Assembly: GCF_047511655.1 (NCBI RefSeq)
Contig: NC_133387.1
Coordinates: forward strand, 20,020,353-20,084,352
DNA: 64,000 nucleotides
From: Castor canadensis
Taxonomy: Eukaryota > Chordata > Mammalia > Rodentia > Castoridae
Direction of reading: 5' to 3'
How positions within the stretch are numbered: the stretch's first letter is position 1; each line of letters begins with the position of its first letter. The position numbers and the translations under genes are program-made. Under the pieces are notes generated by a model that saw only the letters and a list, made by a program, of their open reading frames with translations, was not told the DNA's origin and made no database searches. This document shows positions 49,504-60,600 of this stretch, one piece after another.

Positions 49504-50689
49504 CTGGCCCAAGCCAGTTGTTGGGAATATCCTATATTATGAATTTGTCTTAGTTCTTTTTCATTATTAGATTCAGAGAAAAAGTTTTGGCAGGAAGACT
49601 ATGTAGGTAATGTGTACTTCCTAATGAGGCACATAAGATGATATGACAACCATTTGACTCATCCAGGCTAAGGTAAATCACTTGGTTGCAGTGTTTAACT
49701 GATCTCTCAAGGGTGAAAATGCATTATTGCCTTTGTGATTAATGCAATTATTGAGTTAAGACTATGCATGATCAATTCTCTAAAGCTCAATGGTTTTACC
49801 ATTCACTGTTGATCCTTGCTTGAATCTGTTATTATATTGGAAGCTAGGATTATTCCATAAAGTTTTATTATTTTGCTCCCTTTCCCCCTTAAAAAATATG
49901 ATCTTACAGGCTATTTTTAATTCAGTATTTTATAATTTATTACTGTCTTTCCCTTTTTTAAAAATCTCCATTTTCTCAGTTTTGGTCCTTTAAGTCAACT
50001 TTTGTGTCCTATTAGACTTTGGATATTTTCTTATTTTCTGACTCATCAAGATGTTCTAAGCTTACTTTGCACTTTATCTGTCTCAAATCTGGAACATTCC
50101 AAACACCCATTCCTGTGGAATAGTATACAGGAACCAAGTTTGAGGGAGCTAACTATGATAATTATTAGTAGGTTATGGTTCCAGGCCCTGTCAGTGGACA
50201 CAATCAGAGCTTGCTAGTGGGAAAGGCTGGGGAAAAAGAGAGGGAAAAAGTCACACGGAGTCTTTCTTTACCTTCTTCTGTTTTGCATCTCTCTTCTCCC
50301 ATAGTGATTAAGCATGATTTACAATAATATCAGTACATCTACTCATTTTAATAGTATAAAATATTTCAGAGGCTTATCAAAATGGTCTCTGTATTACCTT
50401 TAAACATGGAGGTACTCATACTGTCCTGTAGAAAACACATGCAGCAAGCTGGCAGGACTCTAGACAGCAAGCAGAGATAAAAGAGAGTGCATGGAAGCCA
50501 CAACTTGAGTTGGACTATTTGCAATGGCTATCACTTGGTTTCTTTGGAGTGCCAAAAAGGACAAAGTTCATAAGAGAACTTTCACTTTAACTGAAAGGTT
50601 ATTTAAGCTAGTTTCCTTTTCCAAATCTATCATCTTTGATGTTTGTCATTTGTTTCAAATTAGTTCACTGAAGAAGGGGGAAGAGTGAG

Positions 50690-50955
50690 TAGGTACATGG
50701 CAGTGGTGAAGGACTTCTTGGTATCTCAAAATGTCATAGGGCATCATGCATGGAGACAGAGCAAGCATACTAGCTCAGGCCATTCTTCCTCTTCTGATAA
50801 AGCCACTAATGCTGCCACGGGGTACCCATCCTCATGGCTTAATGTAATCCTATTCACCTATTACAGGCCACACTGCCAAATGCCATTAATATAGGGATTT
50901 TGCAATTAAGTTTCTAATACATTTTTAGGGGGTCACACTCAACCACAGAACTCCT
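50690..50955 (-). mobile_element. MaLR-type LTR fragment, antisense
   Basis: 'gataaagccactaatgctgc', 'aaatgccattaatataggga' and 'taatacatttttagggggtc' match the antisense end of a MaLR LTR. Confidence 0.55.
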
Positions 50956-50999
50956 GAATAAACAAAACTGCTAATTACGGAAAAGGAATGACTTTAATT

Positions 51000-52689
51000 G
51001 GACCCTTAATTGTGCAAAATAACTTTCTTCTTAGAGGAGACTGGATGATTAAAATATTCTTAGATTTCAAATATTCCATATTTCATTTGGGACCAGTGGT
51101 TTAAATTTCTCTCCCAGTCCAATGTGAAAACCCTTCAGTAAGAGCGGGACAAGGCATCTGCCACATCCAGATCTTCTGTGAGGCAAGGCATAATTAAATA
51201 CAACAAGAGTATTATATAACGAGCCCAAAATTACAAAATCCAATTATGGAAAATGCAAAAATGGGACCAAGATCTGCCCTTTTGAGGCAATGTTGGTGTG
51301 TTTCTGAGGATGAAGGAAGTCTTTCTAGGGGAAAGGGAAGCTGAATTTTGAAAACTCTTATGTGTCACTTGTTAAAACATAAAAATGAATTTAAAAATGA
51401 CACTGCAGATGATCAATCTAGTCTAATAAAGCTCTTACCTCCCATTGCATTTTGTCAAAATAAGAAAGGACTAGGAAAATAAAGGACTATAACTATATAC
51501 TACCCAGTAGAAAGAGTGTGCAGGTGTGGTAGACAATACCTAATCTCTGACCTCTCTTTCTCTGGAAGTGGCAACATGATCAGGAGGATTATTTTTTTCC
51601 TTTCTGTCACCAAGCTGGCTAACTTCAGCCCAATGGAGATTTCTTCTAACAGGCACACATTCTGACACACACACACAGAGAAGTATCAGCAAAATTCATC
51701 CCTGAGGAAGTCTGCACAATTCCTAAGTGCCTGGATGTGAGCACTGCTTCATGTGCAGAAGCATATTATCCTACCAGAAGTTCCCTGGAAGTGGACATCT
51801 AGACAGGGGACAAGGAAGAACCCAACTCTAGGATCTCAAGCTGCTTTAAGATGTGGTCATTGCTTGGACAACTCAGAGCCAACTCCAAAGATGAAGCTAT
51901 TCAAAAATGGTCACAGTTGCATACTAGTCACAGGTTTGAAAATGTAGGAAGATCCGGTAGTTACATTCTCAACTCTGATATCTGAATTCTACAGTACCAC
52001 TTCGTGAATGAATAACACTAAAATGATGTGTAACAATAGGGAATAATAAATCCCATGTCCTTATGCATCACAGACATGGCTGACCAGGCTCATCTCTGCT
52101 TTTGAGCCATCTTTGGCTAACCCCTAGGAGTCCTGATTTAAAAACTAAAATGGAAGCAAAGCAGCAGCAAAGATTTTAGAATTAGCTTTCTTCAAATGCC
52201 AATTTTACATAGTCTTCTCCAAATACAAATTTTACTATATAAAATGGATTCAAATAAACTAATTCACTAATGGATAACTACAAAAAATGGTATCTGTAAT
52301 AGTCATTGTAACTGCAAATTTTTACATGATTTTATCATTGAAATATATGTGACTTGCTTTGAAACAGAAGCAAAAGCTAAATGATATGACTTACATATTT
52401 CATCTAAAAATATACTGTGGATGATAAGCAATCAATTCTTCTCCTGGTCCATCCTAACTATACTACTTTCCATAGTCTTTTTCCCTTAGCCCCTGAACAA
52501 CAGATGAATGTGGCCATTCCCCTGTTCAGGTAAATAAAACTAGATGTACTATAATCTACCTCTTCCTCACCCGAACCTTCAATTTGCCAGCAATCAGGAG
52601 TGTCTGGGTATAGAAACCAGTGCAACTCTTTCAGTATTGCAGGAAGACAAAAATCAAAGACAAGTTCAGGAGCCGGCCTGAAATTTATC
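51000..52689. other. Immediate downstream flank of BPGM, nothing recognised
   Basis: No gene or clear repeat. A short minus-strand frame (52458-52697) directly beyond the poly(A) site matches nothing known. Confidence 0.4.
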
Positions 52690-52740
52690 AAACACACAGA
52701 GATATTTGGTGGATGTCATGTTCAGTAACAGAACTTTATT
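52690..52740 (-). terminator. BPGM: Poly(A) signal and GU-rich downstream element of BPGM
   Basis: AATAAA on the minus strand lies at 52735-52740. About 30 bases downstream is a GU-rich run (tctctgtgtgtttg, 52690-52705). That is the usual order for a cleavage site, here expected at about 52712-52722. Confidence 0.75.
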
Positions 52741-53479
52741 TTAAAGCAACTTTTAAGTGCCCAAAGATTAAAAGTTGAAAAATAAAACAAAATAAAAAGC
52801 AAACATAGTCACGGTTGTCTATATCCTGCTTATTCTAGTGACCAAAGAATTCTAGTGAATACCAAAGAAAGGATGGCTCTGGACTAAGGAAAGTTAAAGG
52901 CTCCTTCTTGCTGCTGTTGTACTGGTTGGTGGCATTCTTGAAGGAACCCACCTGTGACATTCCCATTTAATGGACTGCTGGTCTAAATTACCAAAGCATC
53001 CCTTTTCCTGGAGGAAAAGACCAGAAATAAATACTTACGCGTAGTGTGTTACCAGTAATTCTTATCATCTCAAAAAGTCTTATTAAATAAAAAAGTAAGC
53101 CATTTTTTGGAATAGTGCCTGCCAGTGGTGACTCAGTAATGATTTATTTAATGATGAATACTGTAAACTTCATCTCCATTTCCACTTATTACTCTCCCAT
53201 CTTATAATTAACAAAACGACCTTGATTAAACCCCACTGGTTACTAGTTTGATAACTTAATTCAAACAAGACTAGTAGGAAAGCTAACTACTAAGGCTTAT
53301 GCATAAGCACTTAGGCATCCTAAAGGTTTATCTGGGCCAGGATAAGTTACCTATAAACTCTATCGCACAGCATGGAAAAATCTGGACAATCAGGGAAGAA
53401 AGAAAGAGAAATTAGCACTCAGAACACAATGCACACCAGTCCTTTTACATCTATTGCTCGCCTGCACTTGGGAAGCACT
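52715..53479 (-). other. BPGM: BPGM 3' untranslated region
   Basis: About 765 bases separate the stop codon from the poly(A) signal on the minus strand. No SINE or LINE is recognised inside, unlike both flanks, as expected for a transcribed 3' UTR under some constraint. It is AT-rich. A possible internal hexamer (AATAAA at 53143-53148) and another overlapping the stop codon (53479-53484) could give shorter transcripts. The end point is inferred from signals, not from transcript data. Confidence 0.75.
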
Positions 53480-53658
53480 TTATTTTTTGTTTTTTTTCAC
53501 TTTTCCTTGATCCTCTACTTTCTTAATGGCTGCCTGGATGGCCTCTTGGTCACCCAGGAACTGGTGAGGTCCAACAGCCTGCAGGTTCTCATCCAGCTCC
53601 AGCAGAATTGGAACTCCAGTGGGAAGAGTGATGTTGATGATGTCTTCATCTGAGATGC
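53480..53658 (-). CDS. BPGM: BPGM terminal coding exon (bisphosphoglycerate mutase C-terminus, partial gene)
   Basis: Read on the minus strand this gives 58 codons and a TAA stop. The product begins [20 protein letters not shown], continues through [19 protein letters not shown] and ends in a lysine-rich tail. This matches the C-terminus of bisphosphoglycerate mutase as I know it, about residues 202-259 of 259. The enzyme makes and breaks down 2,3-bisphosphoglycerate in red cells, setting haemoglobin oxygen affinity. The catalytic histidines lie in upstream exons and are not in this window. The exon starts with GC after an AG acceptor, so a glycine codon is split G|GC (phase 1). The frame is intact. 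The exact start at an acceptor, with intron-like sequence upstream, argues against a processed pseudogene. The related mutases PGAM1/2 share the motif but differ in sequence (for example NLPTGIPIVYEL in PGAM1). The tail reads KVKKNKK where I remember human as KVKQAKK. The family call is very secure. Confidence 0.95.
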
Positions 53659-53690
53659 CTGTGGTTAGGAGAGGAAGAGAAAGGGTGTTA
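53659..53690 (-). promoter_or_regulatory. BPGM: 3' splice acceptor of BPGM last intron
   Basis: On the minus strand a pyrimidine-rich run (ctttctcttcctctcctaac) is followed by CACAG directly before the coding exon. This is a standard U2-type acceptor and decides the exon start at 53658. The matching donor is outside the window. Confidence 0.9.
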
Positions 53691-54344
53691 CAAACTTAGA
53701 GGGAGTTCTGTCTAATTGTTTAACTCCACTTTGACTTAGACCCATTATAACTGTGTGCCTGAAACAATGCCGACACTGTGATTGGTTTCAGCTATAATTC
53801 CAGGACACTGAGAACTTTCTAGGAATTTTTTTGAAAAAAGAAAGCAAGTTTAGATAGAGATTCACATGAACACTCAGAACACTGCATACCTCTGGACCTA
53901 TCCAGCTGTTATTTATCTAAATTTGAAAGGAATAGAAATTACCTTCTTTATGTTGGTCTTAAAACAGGACTTTTCATTAATCTCTGAATCGAGTTTATTT
54001 GATTTGAATGTGGTTGACACTAAGTGAGCTTGGAATACCCTTGGTTAGACCCAGTCAGGCAGGAATTCTAGGATTCTAGTAAGCAGGATGCTTACTTCCT
54101 AAGCATCTAGGGGAAGTAGGAAAGAACTTTATAGCAGGTTTTGAAAACAGGCCTCAGCCTCCTTAACATCTCAACTTCCTGGAGAGGAATGTGTAATATA
54201 ATGAACATGTCACCTTTAATCTTTTTTTAAATGAAGGTGAATTATAAGTAATTCAACTTGGACCAGAAGAGGTGGAGTTATAGTAGCAGTTGTGGCAGTA
54301 TTTTAATTATTAAAACTACTTTTAGAGATAAACAGCTAACATCC

Positions 54345-54530
54345 TGATGGCATAATACATGCCAGCCACTTTTCTAAGCACTTATATATATTAACTCATT
54401 TACTCATTACTGCCATCTTATGAGGATATGAGTTAGTATTTTCTCCATGTAACAAGGTCTGGTATAGACAGTTTAAGTAAATAATTCAGATTCTACATAG
54501 AGTAAATGACAGAACCTAGGCATCTGTGCC
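54345..54530 (-). repeat. MIR element, antisense (BPGM intron)
   Basis: 'gccagccacttttctaagca', 'ttaactcatttactcattac', then 'gacagaacctaggcatctg'. Confidence 0.7.
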
Positions 54531-54587
54531 TAATGTAATGGATCTCAAGTTTCTCTGAGTTCAAAACAGGAAAAGAGAAGGTATGAG

Positions 54588-54635
54588 AGAGAGAGAGAGA
54601 GAGAGAAGAGAGGGAGAGAGAAGGGGGGGGAAGAG
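54588..54635 (+). repeat. (GA)n purine tract
   Basis: GA units followed by G-rich purines. Confidence 0.9.
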
Positions 54636-55734
54636 ATGGAGTTGAATAAATTAACAGGGGATTGAAAGTATTCAAATTATCTATCTTTTAAATATACCTT
54701 TATTAATTATATAGACTTCTAAATTCTAGCCATATGTTTCTGTTCTATATTAACAGAAAGGATCTAGGTTGAGCAAGTTTTGAGGAGAGTCCAAGGGTTT
54801 GCCTTTATATGATGGTGGCAAAATAAATTATTATCAGTTAGTTATTAGTATATTTTGTCATTTTAATTAGTCACTGGCTGTAACTAGGAGCATGAGCCAA
54901 GAGTCTCAGGATCACTGCACTGCATCATTACTGCTGGGGTGGTTCTTTATTCCAATTTCATGTCTAGGCTCAGAAAAGCTACATAATGATTCTTACACAA
55001 AACTAGCCATACTCAAACAGTTATGAAACAATGGAAAGAATCCTTCCAAGTGCACTGCTTCATCACCTCCCCACTCAATATCTGAACTATTTAATTTTGG
55101 GCAAGTGAGCTCTTTGGGCCTCCAAGCCATCTGTCAAGTTAGAAGAAACACATATTCAACATTACAAAAGGTTGTGAAATAGGAGGGCTGACTTAAGAGA
55201 ACACACATAAAAAACACAGGAAGTGCTTCTTCTTTTCCTTCTAGGGAGAAGATTGAAGGGAAGATTACTAAATCACTGCTTCACCCCATCAATTCCCTAT
55301 ATTCACATTGCAATCTTAGTATAATTACCACCAGGATTCAGGATTGGCACCACAAACTGATGCTGGCAAGAGCACGCGCATTCAGAGCAGATATCCAGCT
55401 GTTGGACAGAGAGACAACAGTCATAGATTCTAAGAGCCCTCTGACTCCATCGGCCAGAAAAGTCAGCTGGCTATGCAGTCAGCTGGCTGCCACATGCTTC
55501 CCGTGGAGAGGGCAGTGGGGGAGTTCAACAGCACATGGTTTACAGCCAGGTGGCCAATGAGGCCTTACAATCCAGCAGTTGGCACTCCCAAATCCAGGGG
55601 AAGCCCTGAAGGTCCCCAGTCTAACTCACCCAACTAACTAGTAGCTGAGGGCTTTTTATAGGCATAGCACTCTGGGGAAAGATATGTGTGACTGTCCTTC
55701 TTAACTCTGACCATTATGATATGGTTCAAATTAA

Positions 55735-56498
55735 ATCAAACCTACATATATGGAAAAACATCCATGTTCAAGAGATTGGAAGACTTAATATTATTAAGAT
55801 GTCAATATTTTCTAAATTAACATACAAATTCAACACAATCCCTAATAAAATTTCACCTTTTTGTAGCTACTGCAAAAAACTGCAAGCTGATCTCAAAATT
55901 CAAGTGGATATTCAAGGCACTGTGAATAATCAAAACAATCTTGAGAAAGAAGAAAGTTGAGGAACTAACAGTTTCTTTTTTTTTTGCAGTACTGGGGCTT
56001 GAACTCTGGGCCTACACCTTGAGTCACTCCACCAGCCCTTTTTTGTGATAGGTTTTTTTTGAGATAGGGTCTTGTGAACTGTTTGCCCAGGCTGCCTTCA
56101 AACTGCGATCCTCCTGATCTCTGCCTCCTAACTAGCTGGGATTACAGATGTGAGTCACTGGTGCCTGGCAGGAACTCATAGTTTCTGATCTCAAAACTTA
56201 CTGCAAAGTTGCAGTGACCAGGACAGAGCAGTACTTGTGTGTGGTATGTAGTACTCACACAAGGACAACACACAGATCCAGGGAAAAGCAGTGACAGTCC
56301 AAAATGGGCCTCACATTTTTGATCAAATGATTTTTCAACAAGTGTACCAAGACAATTAAATGCCAAAAAAAAAATAATCTTTTCAACAATAATGCTGGGA
56401 TAACTTCATAATCACATGCAAAAGAACAAAGCTGGACTCCTACCTTATACCATATACAGAAATCAAATTCAAAATTGATCAAAATCTTGAATGTAAGA
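55735..56498 (+). mobile_element. Old LINE-1 ORF2 fragment, interrupted by a SINE (BPGM intron)
   Basis: The plus strand encodes L1 ORF2 remnants: NIIKMSIFSKLTYKFNTIPN, then SINE 55977-56170, then LIVSDLKTYCKVAVTRTEQY-like sequence with stops. It is antisense to BPGM and inactive. Confidence 0.8.
55977..56170 (-). mobile_element. SINE (tail unit plus B1-like monomer) inside the old L1
   Basis: 'actggggcttgaactctggg' and 'ctagctgggattacagatgt' give the units. Flanking duplications ggaactaacagtttct (55961-55976) and ggaactcatagtttct (56171-56186) differ at 3 bases, marking the insertion. Confidence 0.88.
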
Positions 56499-56499
56499 G

Positions 56500-57190
56500 G
56501 CCTGGGCGCAATGGTCCATACCTATAATACCAGCTACTCAGCTGGCAGAGCTTGGGAGGACTTCAGTTTGAGGGCAGCCCAGGCAAAACAGTTTGTGAGA
56601 TAAGAAAAGAGGACAGCACATACGGGAGATATAGGAATAGGTAGAAAACCCAAAACATGAAAGCATTCGATGTCCCCACTCCAGAGGAACTAATACAGAA
56701 ACCTTAAAATGACAGGTTATCACTAGCAGGGGATCAGGAACCAACGTAAAGATCAGTTAGAGTTGAATCAACATCGGTCGTAACACATGGGTACACGAAA
56801 GCGATAGTAGGAATCTCTCTGTACAGCTATCCTTAACTCAACTAGCAAAAACACTTTGTCTTTCTTATTATGCTTATGTCTTATCTTCAACAAAATCAGT
56901 CACAAGGGCAGAATGGGACCTGCCTGAAACTGAGGGAGGGGGGGAAGTATGGGGAGGGGGGGAAGCATGGGGGATGGGGGCAGGGTGGAGAAATGACCCA
57001 ACAATGTGTGCACATGTGAATAAATGAACAAAAAAAATAAAAAAATAAAAAAATTTAAAAATTTAAAAGAAGAAGAAAAAAAAAAGTTTGTGCGACCCCA
57101 TTTCAACAAATAAGCTGGGTGTGGTGGTGTACGCCTGCAAACCTAACTACACAGAAAGCATAGGTAGGAAGAACAAGGTCTGAGGTCAGC
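56500..57190 (+). mobile_element. Dimeric SINE split by an L1 insertion
   Basis: The first monomer (56500-56597, 'ggcctgggcgcaatggtcca') and second monomer (57086-57190, 'agctgggtgtggtggtgtac') are parted by an L1 3' end. The broken motif agtttgtg appears on both sides. Confidence 0.85.
56598..57080 (+). mobile_element. 5'-truncated LINE-1 3' end inside the SINE
   Basis: It aligns with the L1 3' ends at 40.6 and 45.4 kb ('gatgtccccactccagagga', 'cttaactcaactagcaaaaa'). A G-rich tract lies at 56933-56986, then an A-rich tail of AAATAAAA units. Confidence 0.9.
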
Positions 57191-57490
57191 CCCATCCATG
57201 GATTCAATCAAACATGGATAGAAACTCTTTGAAAAAAAATGTGCATTTGTATCAAACAAGTACTCTTTTTTTCGTTTGTCATTATTCTCTAAATAATGTA
57301 GTATAACAACTACTTACATAGTACTAGGAATTATAAGTAATCTACAAAGTTTAATTACACTGGAGGATGTGTGCCAGTTAAATGTAAATGTGAAGCCATT
57401 TGATACAAGGGACTTAAACAACCACAGATTTTGGTAACTGCAAGGGTTTCTGACCCAATTCTCCATGAATAAACAAGGGACAATTGAATA
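57190..57490 (-). mobile_element. MER2-like Tigger-group transposon, opposite direction
   Basis: 'cccatccatggattcaatca', 'cattattctctaaataatgt', 'tactaggaattataagtaat' and 'cacagattttggtaactgca', i.e. the reverse of the 36797-37133 copy. Confidence 0.75.
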
Positions 57491-57705
57491 CTAAAAGCCA
57501 CTGCATTGTACACTTCAAGTGGTTATTTTATTTTATTTTTAAGACAGGGTCTTCCTATGTAGCCTAAGCTGGTCTTGAACTCAAGATCTTCTTGCTTCAG
57601 CCTCCTGAGTGCTGGGAAGACAGGCTGGTTCCATCATACTTGGTTTTAAGTGGTGAACTGTATGTGAATTATATACCGATAAAAAAATACTAAACAGACA
57701 CAGGT
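57491..57705 (+). mobile_element. Old L1M-type 3' end split by a B1-like SINE
   Basis: 'ctaaaagccactgcattgta' plus cacttcaagtgg, then after the SINE 'agtggtgaactgtatgtgaa' plus ttatatacc. This is the L1M 3' terminus, possibly the end of the 55735-56498 element. Confidence 0.6.
57528..57645 (-). mobile_element. B1-like SINE monomer, antisense
   Basis: 'aagacagggtcttcctatgt', 'agctggtcttgaactcaaga', 'ctcctgagtgctgggaagac', with a T-rich tail before it. Possible target duplicate (t/c)aagtggt on both sides. Confidence 0.85.
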
Positions 57706-59395
57706 TAAATAAACCTGTTCAAGTCACAAGACTACTAAGGCAGTAAAAATTGTTTTTCCCCCTATTTCCAAAACATAGGACTTCAATTTTGGTCATTTGA
57801 CTTCTGTGTGGCTATTTCCACCTCCACACGAAGGGGAGAGGACATTTACTCCCTGCTCTGCCCTTGTCGGAGGCTGGGTACTAATTGGACATCAGCACCC
57901 CATGTTCCCAGGACTGCAAAAAGGTGTGAACAGGTTCACCTGAATCCCTTGAAATCCTACACTGGGATCATGATGGGCGAGGTTAAGGAATTCCTGTCCA
58001 TAACCTTAGAAACAAGATTTAGGGGCTCAAAGACCTCACTTGCTTGACCATGGCCTCAGATCTAACCTCTCTTCAATAACAGAATTCTCAAGCTCAAGCC
58101 TAACAACCACTGTTGTGAGTCCACTAAACAAACGCTATGAGAGCTATAATATTTCATCTACAAAGGAAGGAGGGCTCAAACATACAAATGTTCCTAATAA
58201 ATAAAATTGACATTCCACTCTAATAACTCCCCAAGCTGTTCACACAATAGAAAATACTTAGACTGATTAATAGTTAGTCAAGGAGACTTAAGTGACTGAA
58301 AATTTAAAATAGCAAATTAAGAAAAACCACAGGGAAGTCATTACTCATTACTAAATTTTGTCATAAGCTACATTCTTATCCTAAATTAAGCAAGCAGAAG
58401 TCCTAAGGCTAGACTGCGTCTGTGCTGGATTAAACCAAACTGAATTAGCACTATATTGTGTACTATCTTTCTAAAACTCATTCACTGGAACATTGTATGA
58501 AAGCTAAAACAAGTGGCCGGATATCACATTGCCTATTTGATAACTGGCTCACAATTTTTATAGTCCAAGAATGTTCTACCAAGTTCTTACCTTATATCTA
58601 CTCTTCTCCACCATAGTTCCTCTATAGCCATCTCTTCATTTCTCTTTTTTTTTTTTTAAAGAAAAAAAAATCGCATGCACCACCGTGCCTGGCCTGTCTT
58701 TAACTCTTGAATCTCCATGTTGGAGCATGTAGTAACACAGTCAACCAAAATGACTGGAATATTTCATGTAAGAAATCTTGAAAAGTTTGGGGAAAACCAC
58801 AGGGGCAAGTCAATGCCAAAATGGGGAAAAATTTAAACAACTTCATTTTCTGAGTACAGGATTAAATTCAGAAAGTCAAATCTGCAGCTCTAAGTTCTCT
58901 CCCTCCCACCTCTGCAGCAGGGACAGGAAGCAAAGACGCACAGCTGCGCACACTAGGCACAGTGCACCTCAACTGTGCTGCTTCCGCACTGGCCTCTCTC
59001 TGAGAAGCGCTTGAGCAAGTGCTGGCTTCTGCCACCAGGATTACCAGTTCTCTGAGAACAAAGGCTGTGTTTTACCCATTCCTATCCGATATAAGGCTCT
59101 TTAAAAAGTACCTTCCTACTGCAAGAATTTAATAAATGTTTGTTCAACTGTGAGCAGCACTATCACGGGTTTGCAGAACATATCCAGAAAATACTCAGTT
59201 ATATGATCCACCAAATACATTACAACTGATTTTATTATATGAATGTACTTTTAACATGTAACTAAAGGCTATAGGAATAAAAGGCTCATTAAAAATTTCA
59301 AAATATAAAGCCTATAGATGAAGGTACTCTAAAGGACTTTGTCAGAGATACAGAATTGTCCAAATTTTCAAAAACAAAAAAATCAAAAGGAAAAG
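57706..59395. other. BPGM intron, mostly unrecognised
   Basis: A small SINE remnant lies at 58630-58695 ('catgcaccaccgtgcctggc', antisense). A weak L2 3'-end-like piece lies at 59050-59145 ('aatttaataaatgtttgttc'). Nothing else is supported. Confidence 0.4.
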
Positions 59396-59396
59396 A

Positions 59397-59698
59397 AAGA
59401 CCCAGTGGCTCACATCTGTAATCCTATCTTCTCAGGAAGTAGAGATCAGGAGAACCATGGTTCAAGGCTAAGCAAAAAGTTAGTGAGACCTCAAATCAAC
59501 AAATAAAAAGCTGGGTGAGGTGGCACTCTCCTGTCATCCCAGCTATGCAGGAAGTGTAAATAGGAAGACTGTGGTTAAGGTCAGTCCAGGCGTAAGTGTG
59601 AGACCCTATCTCAAAAATAACAAAGCCAACTGTGTTGCTGACTTGTTGCTAGCAAGCACAAAGTCCTGAGTTCAAACCCCAGTACCACCAAAGGGGGG
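59397..59698 (+). mobile_element. Dimeric B1/ID-type SINE, full length, sense
   Basis: 'cagtggctcacatctgtaat', 'agctgggtgaggtggcactc', then the ID-like unit '...gagttcaaaccccagtacca'. Confidence 0.88.
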
Positions 59699-60269
59699 AA
59701 GATAAAAGACTTGCATAAGCTTCACAGAAGGTGCACCTGTGTGTCTAGTTCAGGGGTCTAGTGCCATATCCCTAAGGCCAAGAGAAGCATCTGATTTACT
59801 GGCCCTTGGGCACACAGCTGAAATGAATCCTAACTCTCTGGGCTTTCAAATGAAAGGTAATGTTTTATGTTGGACCTTGATTAACGACTGTGTTCCCATT
59901 ACGAACTTAATACGAGAAAAAGAGAGGTGAAAGGTTCAGTCTAGAACGAAAGTTTACAACTAGTGCTAATAAAGTAAATAACTCAAATTAAATGTCTTCT
60001 ATATATTGTTTGGTTTTCTGTAGACAGTTTGCTTGAAAATCTTTGAACTTTAGGAAATGGGAGACAGAAAGATTTGTTACAGGACAGAAGGAAACTCAAA
60101 TTCTGTAATGTGTGCATTACTTTGGAATTAGGAAAAAAGAAATAGCTTCAGTCAGCTCATTCTCCACTTCCCTTCCCAATCTAGTAAGTCACAACTGAAA
60201 CTGCCGACAGACCACTGGGAGCGAAAGAGATTCTCAACTGCACAGATGAGCAACCTATTTTTAATTTTC

Positions 60270-60600
60270 TCTTTCTTTTTTGGTGCTACTAGGGTTTGAA
60301 CTCGGGGCCTAGTGCTTGCTAGGCAAGCACTCTAACACTTGAGTCATGCTTTCTGCCCTTATTTTTTCAGGTAGGGTCTTGTGTTTTTTCCTGAGGTTAG
60401 CCTGGACCTTATGCTACTTTGAGCCTCCTTATGCTTCCTGCATAGCTGGAATTACAGACATGGACCACCAAGTTCAGCTTGTTGGTTGAGATGGGGTCTC
60501 CCTAACTTTTAGCCTGGGCTAGTTCTCAAACAACAAACCTCTCAATCTCCACTTTCCAAGTAGCTGGGATAACAGGCAGGATCCACCACACCAGGCCCTT
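60270..60600 (-). mobile_element. Dimeric B1/ID-type SINE, full length, antisense
   Basis: 'agggtttgaactcggggcct', 'catagctggaattacagaca', 'agtagctgggataacaggca'. Confidence 0.9.

Noticed and set aside
53480-53658. BPGM piece as a processed pseudogene
   Set aside because: Sequence homology stops exactly at a splice acceptor, the frame is intact, and a 3' UTR with proper poly(A) elements follows instead of an A-tail.
60300-60340. Palindrome agtgcttgctaggcaagcac
   Set aside because: A normal part of the ID-like unit in the SINE.
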